Assembly: GCA_037576195.1 (NCBI GenBank)
Contig: CM075103.1
Location: forward strand, 744,001-808,000
Reading direction: 5' to 3'
Origin: Phytoseiulus persimilis
Lineage: Eukaryota > Arthropoda > Arachnida > Mesostigmata > Phytoseiidae
DNA: 64,000 nucleotides
This document shows, piece by piece, positions 1 through 12,165 of this stretch. Each line of letters opens with the position of its first letter. Positions within the stretch are counted from its first letter, which is position 1. The position numbers and the translations under genes were made by a program. Under the pieces are notes generated by a model. It did not search any database. It was not told the origin of the DNA and worked only from the letters and a program-made list of their open reading frames with translations.

Positions 1-1707
1 GACCCGGACGGCGCACGGCACCGACTTCTGGGCCTCCAGCTGCACTCCGTGGATTTTCTGTCGCTTCACGTACTCGCTGATGGAGCCGGTGTACTCGAGC
101 GAAGCGACGGATATCGCGAGGTCGACGGTTCGGGTCGCGGCGCTCAGGTTCTTGATATTGACGACGACGTCGAACGCGTCCCCGGTTTTGATCCGCTTCA
201 GCCTGATGAGCTCGTACTGGACGTCCTCGCAGCTGGCCGCCTCGCCGTGCCTGAGCAGCTGTTGGCGGGCTTCGGCGTTGTTGCACTTGTAGGTCGGCGT
301 GATGTCCATGGCGTCCTCGGCCGAGTCGTTCTGCTTCAGGACGCCGGGGAGCTTTGTCAGGACCAGCATGCCGGCCTCGCGATTGGTGAAAACCACTTTC
401 CAGCCGGACGGCTCGCTCCGATCGCGGACCCAGTCGTAGAAGAGCGCGTTGGTCTCGGCGAACACGAAGCGGGCGTCGTAGCTGACGTCCACCCGACCGG
501 CCTGGACGGCCTTGACGGGGCACGGGCCCGTCTGGAAGCGGCCCTCGCTCTTCTCCTGCGGGGTGCCGTCGAAGGCCTGCCAGCCGTCGAAGTCCGGGCC
601 GAGGTCGGGCCTCCTCATCCAGCCCTCGTTCCACAGATGGAAATTCCACGACGAGTCCTTGTTCGCCCCGTCGAGCGGCATCCCGTTCTCGTCGGAGAAC
701 GAGTCGACGTTCAGATTGCCGTCGGTGTCGTGCGCAGACTCGAAGTTCGTCACCGGCCGGCAGGGGATCCCAAGGGCGCGACAGATGGTCGTAACCACCG
801 CGGCGTACACCCAGCACTGGCCGTAGAAAACCGGGGCCCCGCCCCTCCTCATGTACATCTCTAGTATCGATGTCGTCGAGCTCCAAGTCATCGGGGAGAC
901 GCCGTCGCTGTAGTCGCCGTCCCAGCGTCCGCGGACGATTCCCTCGTCGTCGGTCTGGTCGACGAGCGCCGAGATGTGGCGAGACATGCGCACCGGCGAG
1001 CGAAGATCGCTCACCGATATCTTTCCAAGCTCGACGAGATAGCTTATCGTCGGGAGGACGATGGCGTCGAACTGGCCGAAGTGCCACACTTTGCCAATCG
1101 GGAAGTCGTGGGTTCCCTGGTAGACCTTGCCGTACTCGTTGAGGACGTACTCGGCGCGGGAGCTTTCGTCGGCCATGAAAACCGCGTCCTCCGGATGCCA
1201 GGGGTTGAAGAGGACGTACATCGACTCGGGGAGCTTGGTCTCGCGCTGCGCGTTCGTGTTGCGGTTGCTCACTCGGAAGCGGATTTTGTAGAGACCGACC
1301 GGCGCGTCGACCGCGCACTGCACCGCGATCGATAGGATGCACTCCGAGTGGTAAGTTGTGCCCACGAACCACCCGTTGTCAGCCTGCCGCTGCAGATGCT
1401 CGACATCGGTGATCTGCTGGAGCACCGGGAGAGCGAACTCGTTCTGACCCGCTCCTTGCGAGACGAAGGTGACGAGGATTTCGTCGGCGCTCCAGTCGAC
1501 GGCGCGATTGAAGTTGAAGCTGAGCTTGATCGGTTGGCCCCGGCGGACGACGAGGTTCGAGCTGTCCCCGCAGCGCGTCACGGCGAACCGATCCGTCCGG
1601 TGGTTCGAGCTGTTGTGCTTGATGTGGAGATCGATCCCGGTGAACTCCAGGGCCGCGTTTCCAGCGATACTCATGGCGTTGGCGAACCGATCGGCAACTC
1701 CTTCCAT
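1..1707 (-). CDS. Transglutaminase (protein-glutamine gamma-glutamyltransferase), 3' end beyond window
   Basis: Calcium-dependent enzyme that forms glutamyl-lysine cross-links between proteins; arthropod homologues act in clotting and cuticle or plug hardening. The minus frame is open without interruption from the ATG at 1707 to base 1, giving 569 codons and no intron. The active-site motif YGQCWV puts the catalytic Cys at residue 298. The His in WNFHLWNE is residue 357 and the Asp in GWQAFDGTPQE is residue 380. The Cys-His (59) and His-Asp (23) spacings match factor XIIIa. An N-terminal Ig-like domain comes first (about 30-150, with VVRRGQPIKLSF), then NPWHPEDAVFM at the core entry. The 3' part beyond base 1 would encode the rest of the two C-terminal beta barrels. 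The ATG in ccaagATGG is the first after an in-frame stop. Identity is secure; physiological role is not shown. Confidence 0.97.
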   Translation of the reverse strand, partial: MEGVADRFANAMSIAGNAALEFTGIDLHIKHNSSNHRTDRFAVTRCGDSSNLVVRRGQPIKLSFNFNRAVDWSADEILVTFVSQGAGQNEFALPVLQQITDVEHLQRQADNGWFVGTTYHSECILSIAVQCAVDAPVGLYKIRFRVSNRNTNAQRETKLPESMYVLFNPWHPEDAVFMADESSRAEYVLNEYGKVYQGTHDFPIGKVWHFGQFDAIVLPTISYLVELGKISVSDLRSPVRMSRHISALVDQTDDEGIVRGRWDGDYSDGVSPMTWSSTTSILEMYMRRGGAPVFYGQCWVYAAVVTTICRALGIPCRPVTNFESAHDTDGNLNVDSFSDENGMPLDGANKDSSWNFHLWNEGWMRRPDLGPDFDGWQAFDGTPQEKSEGRFQTGPCPVKAVQAGRVDVSYDARFVFAETNALFYDWVRDRSEPSGWKVVFTNREAGMLVLTKLPGVLKQNDSAEDAMDITPTYKCNNAEARQQLLRHGEAASCEDVQYELIRLKRIKTGDAFDVVVNIKNLSAATRTVDLAISVASLEYTGSISEYVKRQKIHGVQLEAQKSVPCAVRV

Positions 1708-4700
1708 CTTGGATGTCCTGTTCGGAGCGGCGGCCCTTATGAGCTGCCGCGGACACAATCGGCTCAGGCCCACAATGGAAACATGAATTCACTCTCCGAA
1801 CGGAGGGAGCGTCGCTCGTAACTCATTCGAACCCACGGGTCGTTCGCTCTCGGGACGGACGCGTTGCTCGTCATAATTGCGTTTCGTTGCTGAGAGACGG
1901 CCGGGAGCGGTTGGAAAGGATTCGACGGCTGTTAAGGATGGCTTCATTCATCCTCCGCCCGTATCGGCGACGCTCGCGCCGGATGTCGGCGAAGAATTAA
2001 CGAAATGCTCCACCAACTCAATCGAGCAGAAGGTGGCCGGCGGAGGCCTTCCGCGAGAGTGCGCTCCCGCCGTCGACCCGCCGCCGCCGCCATCCCAACC
2101 GGTGGGATACGCGGGGCTCCCACTTCGAGAATGTGTTAGTTCTCCTCAACAGAAGAATTTCGGCGCGGCCCGTAACCAAGTCGAACCAGAAATCGTTGGA
2201 GTTCGCCCTCTATTCTCGTTGTCGGAAGTTCGTTAACGCGTCATTGCCAACACGAGCACTCCGCGCTGCGTTGTTTAATCAAACCAAACGGATAGTGTCA
2301 CCCGCTGAACTCCAAGCTGGGAACGAGATCGAATGAAGACGTGTGGACTCTGGGGTCCGTGTTGTGCAACGAGAGACCTAATTCGTGAGCCCGACGCGAG
2401 GACTCCCAGAGGGTTTGAACTGTAGGTTCGTCGGGTTGCCGGCGTCGTTCTGCGCTGAAATTTCTGCCAGCTCGGTGTCGACTGCCATACTGCCCCTCAT
2501 CGTGTGACAGCTCCCACCGGGTCGTTCGCGTCAGTATCAGCTGAGGCATCTAAGTGCCAACAATCCTGTGAGCAGCCCGCCAAGCTCACTCGCAACAACA
2601 TTTCACTCTTGAAGAATCTCCGATTCGCTCGCCGCGGCACGGCTTTTCGGTAATCCGGCTTCCAGGCATGCGAGCTCGGAGAGTCGCTCCGCTCGAAACA
2701 TCCGAGAGCTCGAGGTTAAGAACCCTCAGAGGATTCACATGGAGCGCCGCGTGCACCGCTCGTTCTGTACTGGTGGAGATTACCCCGCTTGGAAAGAGAA
2801 AACAACTCGGAACGTCCGTTCCCGTCGACACCGCTACGTAGCGGAACCACCATCTCTCGCTTCGTTGTGCGTTCCGAAGGGAAGCGCGTTCCAATTTGTC
2901 TTCCGCCGACGTTTTCGTGACCGGGCTCCGCTCGTTCCAGGCTATTTGTATTGTCACTCCTGGAGCAGCGGGCAGGCGGGCGAGCGGGCGAACGAACTGT
3001 TTCCGGCCTCAAGACAGAGTCGTTCGAGCAGTGGCAGCATCTGGTGAACTCTCTCCCAGAACAAGTGATCCGGAGCGATCTTGCGGAACTCGGGGGGTTT
3101 CGTTGGAAGGGTTTGGAAGGGGAGGGGGGGAGGAGACTCGACCGCGTCCTCTCCGCGAGCCAGGCGAGGGAGCGGCTGAATGTGTTCGCGTGATGCGTCG
3201 CCAGACCTGTCGCGAGCTGACAGAGACGCCGTGCGGCGAAAACGACGACGCGACTCCCGCGGAGGGAAGGCGCGTCCGCTGTCGAAGATCTTAACGCATT
3301 CATGATGATTCATGTTCGCTCGAGCACGACCGCGAGTCCCGCTGACGTCGCGGGGTTACTGAGCCGGCTTCGCAGTTTGGGAGCGCGAGCCGAGCAGCGA
3401 CGAGCGGATACGACGTTAATGATAATTTGTTTTATGCCTTATCAAATTACTCCTCGTGTTCTGAGCTTGTGTTGAGGCTTTCCTCGTAATGGACAGAACG
3501 CATCTGCCGCTCGCTCGCTAGCTGGCAAGCAAGGCTCGTTTCTCATCTCCGTCCCCGCGCTTGGCCTGCGTGTCGGGCCGGCGAGTCGGTCGACCGGCTG
3601 CTCCGCTCACACTAGGAGAACAAAAGCCTCCTGAGACAATCTGTTCACCACCGCCAACGTTCCCCGTATTTTTAGATTGCTCATGATATACATAAAACAT
3701 GCATACCTGAACGAACGAACGAGGAAGCGGACAAATCCATCCCCAATCGAGCAGAATCTCTTTCCTCATGGGACGGTGAAAGAACGCACGGGAAACTCGT
3801 GGCTGAATAGGTTTTTATCGACGTTGTTCAAATTAGCCAACTTCTGATTCTGTCATAGCGTAGGAAGCAAAACAGGCGCGGGTCGATGCCGCACTCAATG
3901 AACCGCTGGGGAGGGGGAGATTGACAGTCTCAGCGTACGCCCCGCCGGGAGACCTCACGAAGAATTCTCTTCCTTTCAGCATCCGCCAATCTCTGCTATT
4001 TCGGATCCATGAGGAGATGGCCGATAGGCCACGGGGGCGTTCCTGATATGTGAGGAACGAGCTCCGCAGGACAACGTGATGGTGCTCTTGTCCGCCTCTT
4101 TGTCCTCAGGAAGCGATAGAGGTGTCTTGGTCTTTCTTCTCGTGCTAACAAGAACGGTCCGTGTTTTCGAATAGAGAAAGTATTGACAGCCCGCCAGTTA
4201 GGCTGCATCCCGGCGGAGCCTCCGAAAGCGAGCTGAGGTGACAAGGAAGGCATCATAATACCGGTGCAAGAGGTATCCCACGACCGCGACACCGCCACTC
4301 GACATCAGGACCCCCAAGTACCGAACATTCATCCAGCCGCGTGGGAAGCCTCGTAGTATCGCAACCCGTCGGCACCGCCGGGCTTCTGATCGAGTATTGT
4401 CACGAAGCGGTCTAGCAGCAAGCAAGACGGACGGAGAGAGAGGGGGAGGAGGGGAACGATAAATGGGGAGAGGGAGAGAGTGTGTTTTTCGGAGACTTCA
4501 TTGCCCGCTTATCGGAGAGGGAACGTTCTTAATCACATGGATCGGGAGGCATGTACTTTTCGTTATCCCTCCCGCCCGCCCCATCGCGCGTGATCGCGCC
4601 CTCGGAGCTACTCCGCGACCTTGCGTTGGCGAGGAATCCACTTCGAGTCGACATTTCAAATGCCACGATCAATGAAAACGATCCCATCTCGGTTTGAGAG

Positions 4701-7700
4701 AGAATACAAAATGATTTCCGCCAATCACCATTCGCACGACTCGACGCGGGACACTAATCAAGAGCTATTTTCAGAACATGTTCAGGTGTTGTGAATAATA
4801 GCTTGTCTCGCCGCCGCGATGCCCAAGGAATAGAGTTTCACTGCGAAAAAAAAACCGAATCCGCTTAATGAGCAAAAGCCGATGGAGCCAAGCTCTGAGA
4901 TGAACACTTCGAGCTGGTCCGAAGACTTTGCCGAGTCAGCGGATACTGGTTGAGGCTGCGGTCCCGACCGCATGCGTCGGGAGAGCATCGTTCTATTGGA
5001 ACGAGGCTCAATTCGATGCGGCAACCGTCGATTCGACGGAACGGGCGTAATCGAAGTTGCGACGGAGATCTCGAACTCGGGCCCCACAGTGTTGCCTCCA
5101 GTTTTCTACCCCAGACTCCTCCGCCTGCGAGAATTTCTCCCCAAATCCGAGGTCAAAGACCCGCGTCGAATTCGTTTTCTTCCACCCATTCCCTCATGGC
5201 TCTTAAGAGTCACCCGTCTGGCAGTTTCCCGGGATCGCATCAAGCGTACCGGAGGAGAAAACCAGAGGAGATCTGGAACGAGCTGGGGCGGTCAGATTCG
5301 ACCAGCGACGGATAGCTCATGAAGGGAGAGCGTGAACGCATGAAGTTACCACGCTGTTTGTGGTCAGCTCTTTTTGGCGGTCACCATCGAATCCCAACCT
5401 CACGCTCGTATTGCGATGGCACCATGGAATGGGCGAAACACTATCGAAGTTCTGCCAAGCCTGTCAACACCGGTCCACCTCCACGATGCGCGTGGGATTA
5501 TCGCTAGCCGTATCGGAACAAGATCGCGGGTCGAATGAGTTCCTGGGACGCGAAAGCCTCCGTCGCCTGATCGGAGGCGTTATCAGCTTCGTTGTTTGTG
5601 GAAACATCATAATCTCCCCCGCCGCTATCTCAACGTTACTGGGCCAACGGTGGCCTGTGGTTCATTGCGGCGGGGTCGATTGTTCCGAGGGATTTTGATC
5701 GTGAACTCATTTGTTCGATCTGACCTCGCCTCCGAACATTCGGACCGAGCAGAATGCTTTTTGCTCCGATGACCACCACGGAACAGCTCGAAACAACTCT
5801 GGAAGAGTTCCAGCGGGGCTCTTCAGCAGAGGCAAAACGGTTCCGCAGGCCGTGTTTGGGCCGGTCGTGAGGACCCTCCACCAGATTTCGGCGGCAGCGG
5901 TGGGAAAGTCAGAATGGCATCCTCGTTTCTCTTCCTGAACCCGCCCTTTCCCCTCCCGTTTTATCGACGTGTTCCGCTGAACATTCAGTGCGTTAACGGA
6001 GCTCGTAACTTCGCTTGATAACGCATTACCACGTGCTGCGAATTTCGAGGAGGATTTGGAGAGAATGAGCCGCTTTTACTCGACCGGTGATCCCCGTTCG
6101 AGAACGCCGACGACGTGACACATGAGACTGCACTCCCCCGAAGAATAAGCAGCGATTTCTCCATTCGATTCCGCCACGCTCGACCGCGTTCAGGTTGGGA
6201 CGATTCCCTCGTTACAGAATCGGACCGGGTTTCCTCACTGGTCTCGAGTGTGCCCGACCGCTTCCGCAGTCAGTGAGGTACGATGGAACGTGCGGTGAGC
6301 GACTTTCCAGAAGGTCGAGTCATCGCTTTCTCGACTCGGGAACTGATAATATGCGACCGTAGCGAGGATCCGGTGTGATCGGAACATGATTGGGATTTTT
6401 GTGATTTCAAGCAGGGAAAAAGTAACCCCATGCAAATTTGGCAAACCTCCGTTCGCTTTGACCTCGGAGAGTGCGCGACGCATGTTTCGATCTCCCGACC
6501 AAGTTTGAGATGATACATCCGCCGAAGGTCCGCCTTTTTCACCGACGCAGAGCTCCGCTTATCGGGTGAAGAGAACGAACGAACGAATGAATGAGTGTTT
6601 GCCACCACAATCGAGAGAAGGCGCCTTCCTGATCCAAGGGATCTGAGGTGGCTTAGAAATCTTCCTCTCGTTCCTGCTGTAAATCAAAGTGATTGATGTC
6701 CCTCGAAGTCTCACTTATCGTTAGCTCGGGATATTTCCTGCAGGAGACACTTGACATGAGGCAAGGATAAGGTTGGGATCTACCTAGAAGAGGATAACTC
6801 GTTCAGCCTTTCAGCAACACGCGGTCGATAACTCAGAGACGGAGAGCGACTCGTGCTCCCGCAGCAACGATGATCATAAATCACAGGGACACACTGACGC
6901 TCCGCTAACTTCTCATGCAGGAGTTCAAGATACCGATCCGACCCTCAGAATTCCCTACGACAGCCCCCCCCCCCCCCCCTCTTGCTTTCGATATTGCTCA
7001 ACAACCTGCGATGGATCGATACATTTATTGGCGGTCAGAGAAGCTCTCGATTTCCGTAATCGGAAGCTGCCGTAGAGGAGAACGAGATCGGACCCAATTG
7101 AAACCCAAATAATTATCACCGATTATTGACACGATCACGTGGGTCCATTTCGAAAACAGTGGACCAAGATTCGGGAGCACAACGATTCCTGAGAAGCTGT
7201 CGATTGGCTTCTGGAAAGTAAACTCCCAACTCTGTGATCGTCCGGTTTCCCGAGAACTCCCCTCGAATGGAACTGAAGTGATCGGTTGCGAAAGGCCAAA
7301 GTGGCGACACTTCGGCTTTCCGTTCGATCGGAATCTTCTCGGAAATGTGATAGGTCAGGGCCGGAGCCAACAATTCAGAGTAGTCCGTCCCTCGCAGAAG
7401 CCTTTGCAAAAGGACGAAAATGGTTCGCTTATCGACTCGATCGCGGCTTCTTCAGCCGCTTCAGAAAAGAAGTCGATTAGGCGGCCAGAGGTGAAGAAAA
7501 AGACATCGAGTGCGAGATCCGAGAGAAGAGCTCCCAGCAAATTGATCCTCTTTCCAACTTTACTGGTTCGCCCATTTGAGGAGAAATTCGCGCTTCCAAG
7601 AGGAAACTCGATTGAACGGGACCGACGAGTTGGAACGTGTCGAGCAGGTCGTTCGGAGTCGGAGAGAGTTCCACGAGGTGAGACGTCATCCCCGCTGCTT

Positions 7701-9521
7701 GAATGTCGACGGCTTGCCGAAATGTGCAGATTTCAATTCAATTCAAGGCTGATTCTCTGTATGAGACCGAGAAGGGATTCGCGTTACTTTTCGAAACCGC
7801 AAACCAGAATCGCGATTCCGATCATTCCAACTATCACCGAAGTCGTGATCTCCGACGAAGATGGCGTCGAGAATCAAACCCTTCTTACGAGCATTCGGGA
7901 ACGGCCTTCACAGCGGACTTTAGGCAGCCGAATAACGTTGAACAGCTCCAAGCAACAGCCACCAGCAAACGAGCAGTTCGAGCGAACTCCTGAGGCCTGA
8001 AACATGACTCGGAAACAAAGTTGAAAGTCAGGCTCTGGTTTCGAGGGAGAGCCTCCGGAAGCTTGAGCAGCTCCCTCATTCCTCTTCCGAGGAAGTCCAC
8101 AGCGTGCGCCGCGACTCCCGAGAGCAACCCGCCAAGTCTCACCGGGTTGCTTTGTGGATCCGTGATTACCCATGCTAAGACGAAGTCAAAGTATGATGCG
8201 CTACGATACGGATTGAAGCAGCTGTGGCGGATTAGCTGCTCGACCCCAACGGTTTTTTCGTGCCGACCCCCGAGCGCAATCTTCGCTGGGCTCGGCGTTT
8301 CCAGGGCTCGTTCATGGTGTGCGCGAGTCGAACCCCGAGGGAGTCCGACTTGCAGGAAAAGTGGAAGACTCGCGTACATCCCAGCAAGCGACGATAGCCT
8401 AAGGTTCCTGGAGGTGAAGCTCAGATGTCGACAAAGACTATCGCAGAATAGAGGGATAATCATCGTGTGCGTGGTTTGTTCGTTCTTCGATTACGACTTT
8501 TCAACCGGTGGCGTCGCGTAGATCCGCCCTGGCGAAGGGCCGAAACGTTCTTCCGTCTGCCCACCTTCAACTCATTGTGCACCGCCCGGGTGAATCCTTC
8601 CCTCTATCTTGCAAGCAAACTGAGAGAGGCTTGCAATCTCCGGGAAAGCTTTCGGGCGACAATGGCACAGGGAGTCGATCGCGTTCATCGGTTTCGCATG
8701 TCGAAAACATGAACACACTCCACTTTAACCCCCCCCCCCCCCCCCTCCCCCAGAGCCCGGCTTGTACCGCGTATTCAAGCTACAATTCAAGTCGGTCTCA
8801 TGGAGAAAGAGCTGTATGTAGTCGGGTACTGGATACTGGAGTTCCACAGCGCTCTCGTAGCGACCCTGGTGAGCCACACTCTTCAAACAGTTGGTCGGTT
8901 TTGGGAAAGTATTGCGAAGACGGAAGTACTCCTCACTGTCCGTTGGAGGGTGATTCTCTCTGAGTGGGAGCCATTCTTCCTCTGAGCAGCGGCAATCGAG
9001 CCCGGGCGCGGCGCAAACTTCTAACGTCTCCGCGGACAGCTCTTTGTCTGCATCGTCTCGGATGGATCTCATCATAGTTTCCGTGCTCTCAATCATTTCT
9101 CCGGCCTTAGGAATATCGAGAGCTTTTTCTCGAGAACGAACGAATAGGGGCGGGTGGAGAGAGTTCTGTCATGATCGATTGCAGCTTATTGGCGCCGACA
9201 TCAGACTACCCCCAATCATCGGCTATCGCATGGAACGTTGGTCGAAGAAAGAAAGGGATGCGAGGTAGCCGTGAAACCCGATGTTTCTTCGTCCGTTTCA
9301 GGAGGTTGAATTTCGCTCTATGAGAGAATTCAGTACGATCGCAAAGACAGGCGCAGGCACGGTTTAGACGGGAAAGAGAACTGGAATCTTCTTGTCAAGA
9401 ACATCAAGGCAGCTTGCGTTCAGTTGAGGGCCCTGGGGGGAAGCGTCGACTTTTTCGTTCCTCAGGTGACCGTGAATCGACAGTTTCCATTGGCGATATA
9501 TTGTATCGCCCAGTGTTGAAG
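1708..9521. other. Intergenic stretch, no recognisable gene
   Basis: No family-level similarity was recognised on either strand. Open frames exist, for example 7278-8000 (+, 240 aa), 7885-8463 (-, 192 aa) and 8725-9096 (-, 123 aa, acidic), but they overlap each other on opposite strands and contain no motif I know. A short minus ORF near 4198-4330 carries a hydrophobic stretch followed by arginines. There are poly-C runs of 16-17 bases at 6964-6979 and 8729-8745. Unrecognised small exons cannot be excluded. Confidence 0.5.
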
Positions 9522-10213
9522 TTAGAGATGCAATATCCGTTTTGAAAGCTCAACTCGGATAACTTTCACTCCGAACTTCTTGATGAGAAGTACCGATGAG
9601 TCATGAAGGCTGAGTGACAGGAGAAGAATGACGGGCAGTTTGTCATCCCGGGGCCAGTGGCGATCCGTAAATTTTCCACGTTGATAGACCCAACTCGATT
9701 CATATCGGTTCCTGAATTCGCGGCTTCTTGCGGGGCCTATCCAGAAACCGAGACTCATCATGAGCAGACACTCACAGAGGAGATCGGTGACTACAAGAAG
9801 GTGAGGCATCGAGGATCCGGCCGATGACTCTTGCCACATTTACCACCCGTGGGTTCTCGGGAAGCTGGTCGGGGAAAATCGATGCCCAGCCGCTCTTGCT
9901 GATTCGAAGTACCATTCAAATTGTCGAGGCGGTCACGTCTGGCATTTCGGTGGTGTTCCTGAGAACGAATTCAGTGACAGTTTCAAGCTTCGAGCTCGCA
10001 TGCGCTGATAATATTTCGGCCCAGTGAACACCGTACTCACCAGTTCAGTCACCGATCGAGATGAAACCTCTACAGCGTTATGGCAGCGCTACGAGGAAAC
10101 CCAGGGCGCTCCCCAGCGAACTAAATTTCCCTCCAGTCCGCTCTGCGCAGAAACCTCAGACTCACGGCACAATTCCGAAGTTCTGCCCTCCGTGCACGTG
10201 GAGGAGCGCTCAT
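9522..10213 (-). CDS. Candidate 4-exon gene, unknown product (159 aa)
   Basis: Not recognised. Four minus-strand exons, 10213-10166, 10088-10041, 9958-9844 and 9790-9522, join with compatible phases (0, 0, 1) at GT..AG sites. These include good donors (gtgagt at exons 1 and 2) and a pyrimidine-rich acceptor before exon 4 (ccttcttgtag). The product starts MSAPPRARRAEL, has an Arg- and Asn-rich middle, and ends with a segment holding two short hydrophobic stretches (LLCECLLMMSLGFWIG and KLPVILLLSLSL). Phase agreement over three junctions is partial support only, because splice sites were chosen by eye. No homologue or function is proposed; the chain may be fortuitous. Confidence 0.28.
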
Positions 10214-11496
10214 GATCGCTTCTCTCAGCGGCACGTCCGCAAACGTCTCAAGCGCATTCGCCCGGTTTACAATTCGCAGAATCGATTAGATCCCAAGGGG
10301 CGCAAAGTTGTTTCGTGCTGCCTGGCGCTCCGGCCATAAGAAGGATCAGGCGCACAACAATCCATTCGAGTCCTAAGAGTTTCATCGCCGGCGCCCCCGC
10401 CTATCTTGTTCGCGTTCGTCATCTGCTGCAAGACTGACAGAGACCTGATCAGATTCGAATAAGCCGCATGATGAGGACAAACCACTCCGAGTTCTGCTCT
10501 TCCTTTCGAGCTCGCAGGAATTTCCCCAGCTGTTCGAAGGGCGTCTTTGGCGAGAATTTCGCGCTCGATGAAACTCAACGGAAAGAAACCGTTTGGCAGT
10601 GCTTTTATATTTCTCGAAATCGTCCGCCGCGACCGGCAAGCCGAGCTGTTTCGACCGAGCTCTGCTCCTTTCGCAGTCTGACAATTCTGTTTTTTGTGCA
10701 CCGAGCGTCACTTTTACGAGCAGATCATCAGGAACTCATAGACCTCAATGATCTTCTCATGATTCAGTTGACCCTTCCCTCTTTCTCGATTCGCCTCACA
10801 ACGAAACGTCTCCGGCTTGCTCGGGCAGAACTCTGGCGTTATGTTTCCCGCCTTGCTGCCATTTTTCGCGACGGAAAAACGCGATGTTTCCAGAAACGAA
10901 ACTCAGGGCGGATTCATGCCATGTGACAAATTGTAGCCGAACGACGAATTCCTAATACCTATCTCTGCTGATGAGACCATGGGGTCCATCGTCCCGTGCT
11001 ATATCCTCACGACACGCCGGATCCACCAGATCACCAGTTCTCTAATTCAGGGGAATTATGAAGGTTTGATTTGGGTGGACGCCATGCGTAGGACCTTGAG
11101 GGTCGGTGATATTAGTGTGCTTCGGTTTCGATGAATGGGATCGGAATCCTGCGTTTTCGAACGTCCGTCTCGCAAACGCCAGCATACAGGTCATCCTACA
11201 GAGGATGAGCGGAATATCGATGAAATAGATGTGTGATTATCTTACACGGAGACCGGGCGAGCCGTCCCATAGCTCAAACTAGCTGTCCGAGCGATCCTCA
11301 TTGCTCGGAGTTTCCGACAGTCTCAACTCAGTGGACACAAACAGCGAAAATCGTTTCCTCCTCTCCAGTGAAGAGGTTGCCACCACCGGGCGAAAGCCCG
11401 ATTTTGAACAAGTTCACCGAGCGAGTTCACGGCATGAAAAACTCAATTATGAGCACTAAAGCGCCACAGCAGCCTTCGGGTACAATTTCTACTCAC

Positions 11497-11583
11497 CTCG
11501 AGTAACCGAGCTCCAGGTTTTGAATTCACGGGCACAGTTTTCTCCCCCGGCCAGGATCGCGAAGGAGAGTCTCTCCGAGATAT
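11497..11583 (-). other. Candidate isolated coding exon (28 codons)
   Basis: This minus-strand segment is bounded by a tctacag acceptor and a strong gtgagt donor. It has one open frame reading ISERLSFAILAGG then ENCAREFKTW and ending in phase 1. I could not find partner exons, and the product is unrecognised. It is listed because both splice sites are good. Confidence 0.2.
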
Positions 11584-11669
11584 CTGTAGATACGAGCTTC
11601 TGATTTTGCATAAACAGCTAGCCCGTCTCTACAGGCTATATCTGTTGACTCAGTCGTATCGGGAACCAG

Positions 11670-12165
11670 ATGAGGAAGCCGACGAGCAAGACAGCGAGAA
11701 TGTTCAACGACGTCAAGTCAAACAGTCAGAACAGACATCAGGTGCGCGGCCGTCCGATTCGAGTCGCCGATGCCAAATGAAGCCACTGATGACTCGAAGT
11801 CGTTCAGGTCGACGACGAAAACGACTTCAGTCAACAACAAAAAAGCGGCAAGAGAGTTTTGAAGAGAAAGAATCTCCTCGCGCAGAAAGTGAGCGTCAGT
11901 CTGTCCGGCCAGCCAGCCACAGGCTCAGCGAAATCGACACTAGACGTAACAGACGGACGGACAAAGACTCGCTCACACGAAATCGTACCAATACTCGCCG
12001 GCCGAGCTGCAGTATTGGTCTTTGTCATCTTTCAGCGGGATGTACAGAAGTTTTTTGAACGATCGAACGAGCTGCGATCCGACCCTTGGCGAGGAATAAT
12101 CGGGCCGGGCCCGCGTGATTTAGAGCGGAGGAGATACGTAATCGGATACAGACCGGCTGGAATCA
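11670..12165 (+). CDS. Candidate spliced ORF, unknown product, 3' end unresolved
   Basis: Not recognised. Three plus-strand segments, 11670-11741, 11808-11888 and 12036-12165, join in phase 0/0 at GT..AG sites. The third ends at a gtgagt donor in phase 1. The first starts with ATG (MRKPTSKTARMF). The second is acidic and then basic (VDDENDFSQQQ, KRVLKRKN). The third ends RRRYVIGYRPAG. Another frame through the first two segments is also open and charged, which weakens the case. The continuation downstream of 12165 is ambiguous, because both strands are open over 12250-12410. Confidence 0.23.

Noticed and set aside
4198-4330. Small minus ORF with one hydrophobic segment followed by arginines, like a mitochondrial micropeptide
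   Set aside because: It is too short to judge, has no conserved signature I can name and is surrounded by featureless sequence.
8270-8350. GGGGTTCGACTC on the minus strand resembling a tRNA T-loop
   Set aside because: The flanking bases do not form the 5-bp T stem or a matching acceptor stem.
7278-8463. Overlapping 240-aa (+) and 192-aa (-) open frames
   Set aside because: They are antisense to each other over 7885-8000, have no recognisable domain and no supporting splice or start context. The composition bias of the region yields many such frames.
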